32,110 nucleotides of DNA. It comes from Symbiodinium natans (Eukaryota > Sar > Dinophyceae > Suessiales > Symbiodiniaceae). Below are positions 29,919 through 32,110 of the stretch, in pieces (positions within the stretch are counted from its first letter, which is position 1; each line of letters opens with the position of its first letter). The DNA is taken from assembly GCA_905221605.1 (NCBI GenBank), contig CAJNDS010001145.1:1-32110 (forward strand), given 5' to 3'. The position numbers were made by a program, and so were the translations under genes. The notes below the pieces were generated by a model that saw only the letters and a list, made by a program, of their open reading frames with translations, was not told the DNA's origin and made no database searches.

Positions 29919-30222
29919 CACGAAAACAATGCGAACAATGCGAGAAACGAGAAAACCTAAAAAGCTTCAGTAGACAAGTCTCTCAAGCACCAACTTTGTT
30001 CGGGCTCTCCAACTGTTTTGCGCAAGGCCTCACCAAGCCTGGAAAGCCATATACAATTCTACCCCATCTACCCAACCCCCCCAACCCCAAAACACCCGTC
30101 AAGGCCTGCAGCAAGGATCCCCCTTCCCCCCTCCCCCCTCCCGCCCCCCCGGCCCACCCCCTCCCCCCACCTCCCCCAAGCCTGGGAAGCCATCGCATTT
30201 TTGTTCAAAAGCAAAAGAAAAA
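29919..30222 (+). other. pyrimidine-rich spacer (A5)
   Basis: Same as 3525-3828. No gene is seen. Confidence 0.5.
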
Positions 30223-30332
30223 ACCGGTCAAAACCCGGTCAAAACCCGGTCAAAACCCGGTCAAAACCCGGTCAAAACCCCGTCAAAACCGGTCAAAACC
30301 CGGTCAAAACCGGTCAAAACTCGGTCAAAACC
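30223..30332 (+). repeat. AAAACCCGGTC array (A5)
   Basis: About ten units, the same order as the other A copies. Confidence 0.92.
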
Positions 30333-30360
30333 CCGGACACAAACCCTATACAATTTCTAT

Positions 30361-30744
30361 AAACCCTAAACCCTAAACCCTAAACCCTAAACCCTAAACC
30401 CTAAACCCTAAACCCTAAACCCTAAACCCTAAACCCTAAACCCTAAACCCTAAACCCTAAACCCTAAACCCTAAACCCTAAACCCTAAACCCTAACCCTA
30501 AACCCTAAACCCTAAACCCTAAACCCTAAACCCTAAACCCTAAACCCTAAACCCTAAACCCTAAACCCTAAACCCTAAACCCTAAACCCTCACCCCTAAA
30601 CCCTAAACCCTAAACCCTAAACCCTAAACCCTAAACCCTAAACCCTAAACCCTAACCCCGAAACCCTAACCCCTAAACCCTAAACCCTAAACCCTAAACC
30701 CTAAACCCTAAACCCTAAACCCTAAACCCTAAACCCTAAACCCT
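30361..30744 (+). repeat. interstitial telomeric tract T14
   Basis: About 55 CCCTAAA units with a few variants (CCCTAACCC near 30490, CCCTCACCCC near 30588, CCCCGAAACCC near 30656). Confidence 0.96.
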
Positions 30745-32110
30745 CAAGACCAGGATAAATAGAAATTGTATGTGTTTCATTACGAATAGCTCGATTCCTG
30801 CAGGCAAAGAGGTTTAAGTAAATTGAACATATTGGCACAGTTGACCCCTGCAAACCCTTATCCTGGCTCACTAGTTACCTCAACTAGGGAGGAGAAGGCC
30901 AAGCTCCTTGATTGCATTCACACAAGCCCCGATCCCTGACCCAAATTCAGGAGGCTAACGCAAGGCTCGTATTCACACAGGCTTTGATCACATCCCGACC
31001 TGGAATGCAAGGCTCCCGACCCATTTGTGGGGGGGGGGGGGAACGCAAAGGCTCCTTCAGTTACATAAGCCCTGCTCACACACCGACCCAATTAGGGAGG
31101 TGAATACAAAGGCTCCTTGGCAGCATTCACACAGGCTCTGATCACATCCCGACCCAATTAGGGAGGGGAACGCAAAGGCTCCATGGCTGCATTTACACAG
31201 GCCCTCATCACATCCCGACCCAATTAGGGAGGGGAATGCAAGGCTCCTTGGCTGCATTTACACAGGCCCTGATCACATCCCGACCCAATTAGGGAGGTGA
31301 ATACAAAGGCTCCTGGGCTGCATTTACACAGACCCTGATCACATCCTGACCCAATTCGGGAGGTGAACACTGCATTTACACAGGCCCTGATCACATCCTG
31401 ACCCAAAGTAGGGAGAGAAACAAAAGGCTCCTTGGCTGCATTTACACAGGCCTTGATCACATCTTAGGGAGGTGACTACAAAGGCTCCTTGGCAGCATTC
31501 ACACAGGCCCTGATCACATCCCGACCCAATTAGGGAGGGGAATGCAAGGCTCCTTGGCTGCATTGACACAGGCCCTGATCACATCCCGACCCAATTAGGG
31601 AGAATCACAAGGCTCCTTGGCTGCATTTGCACAGGTCTTGATCACATCCCGACCCAATTAGGGAGGTGACTACAAAGGCTCCTTGGCAGCATTCACAGAG
31701 GCCCTGATCACATCCCGACCCAATTAGGGAGGGTAATGCAAGGCTCCTTGGCTGCATTGACACAGGCCCTGATCACATCCCGACCCAATTAGGGAGAATC
31801 ACAAGGCTCCTTGGCTGCATTTACACAGGTCTTGATCACATCCCGACCCAATTAGGGAGGCGAATACAAAGGCTCCTTGGCTGCATTTACACAGGCCCTG
31901 GTCACATCCCGACTCAATTAGGGAGGGGAATGCAAGGCTCCTTGGCTGCGTTTAGACAGGCCCTGATCACATCCCGACCCAATTAGGGAGATGAACACAA
32001 GCCTCCTTGGCAGCATTTTCACAGGCCCTGATCACATCCCGACCCAATTAGGGAGAATAACAAGGCTCCTTGGCTGCATTTACACAGGTCTTGATCACAT
32101 CCCGACCCAA
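30745..32110 (+). repeat. module B3, truncated by the window end
   Basis: The left end is ATAGAAATTGTAT 30759-30771, followed by the same leader as B1/B2 and about 18 B-subfamily 65-bp satellite units from about 30880 to the last base. The G run near 31029 is 13 long. A unit near 31460 is shortened (CACATCTTAGGG), a difference from B1 and B2. No gene fragment is reached. Confidence 0.9.

Larger units (their letters stand above)
27950..30360 (+). repeat. module A5
   Basis: Ends are ATAGAAATTGTA 27964-27975 and TACAATTTCTAT 30349-30360. It has the 6-unit TTTAAGGG array of A3/A4 but a satellite insertion resembling A1/A2, so it looks mosaic. Confidence 0.87.

Overview
The window is a subtelomere built from nested repeats and almost certainly comes from a nuclear eukaryotic chromosome. 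Fourteen tracts of the plant/algal-type telomere heptamer (CCCTAAA on the + strand, TTTAGGG on the other) interrupt it, all in the same orientation, which would put the chromosome end to the left. Plant-type telomeres, GC-rich coding scraps, intron-like junctions and the lack of any bacterial-style operon suggest an alga or other protist. I cannot name the lineage. I see no intact gene, tRNA or rRNA.

Between the telomeric tracts sit three kinds of module. M modules (0.4-0.6 kb; five full copies plus a variant, in positions 126-9542) carry a CCAGCCCCT-type minisatellite followed by an AAAACCCCCC-type array. A modules (about 2.4 kb; copies A1-A5 at 1496, 5551, 9747, 18679 and 27950) carry a 65-bp satellite, a short TTTAAGGG array in reverse orientation, Josephin-like gene fragments, an unidentified open frame and an AAAACCCGGTC array. 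B modules (about 5.9 kb; B1 12257-18169, B2 21407-27312, B3 30745 to the window end) carry a diverged form of the 65-bp satellite, a Helitron-N-like fragment, a longer Josephin-like fragment, an AT-rich minisatellite and another AAAACCCCCC-type array.

Whatever its interior, every module has essentially the same two ends: ATAGAAATTGTA near the left end and its inverse TACAATTTCTAT at the right end, next to the telomeric tract. Modules join through a variable number of telomere heptamers, from exactly 1 (12250-12256) through exactly 16 (14-125) to exactly 41 (21120-21406). The order is M1-M2-A1-M3-M4-A2-M5-M6-A3-B1-A4-B2-A5-B3. This gives a roughly 4.2-kb super-repeat (M-M-A) in the left third and a roughly 9.1-9.3-kb super-repeat (A-B) in the rest.

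The closest known architectures I can name are tandem yeast Y' elements separated by telomeric repeats and the TALT sequences of telomerase-independent survivors. Telomere-bounded inverted-repeat transposons of ciliates are another parallel. That comparison is inference. The coding remnants look like debris of a Helitron-like element and a Josephin-family deubiquitinase carried along by amplification. The B1 Helitron-like and Josephin-like pieces can be joined in frame by a GT-AG intron made of satellite. Local indel-rich patches (about 1240-1690, 7275-8290 and 18170-18560) may be unpolished sequence rather than biology.
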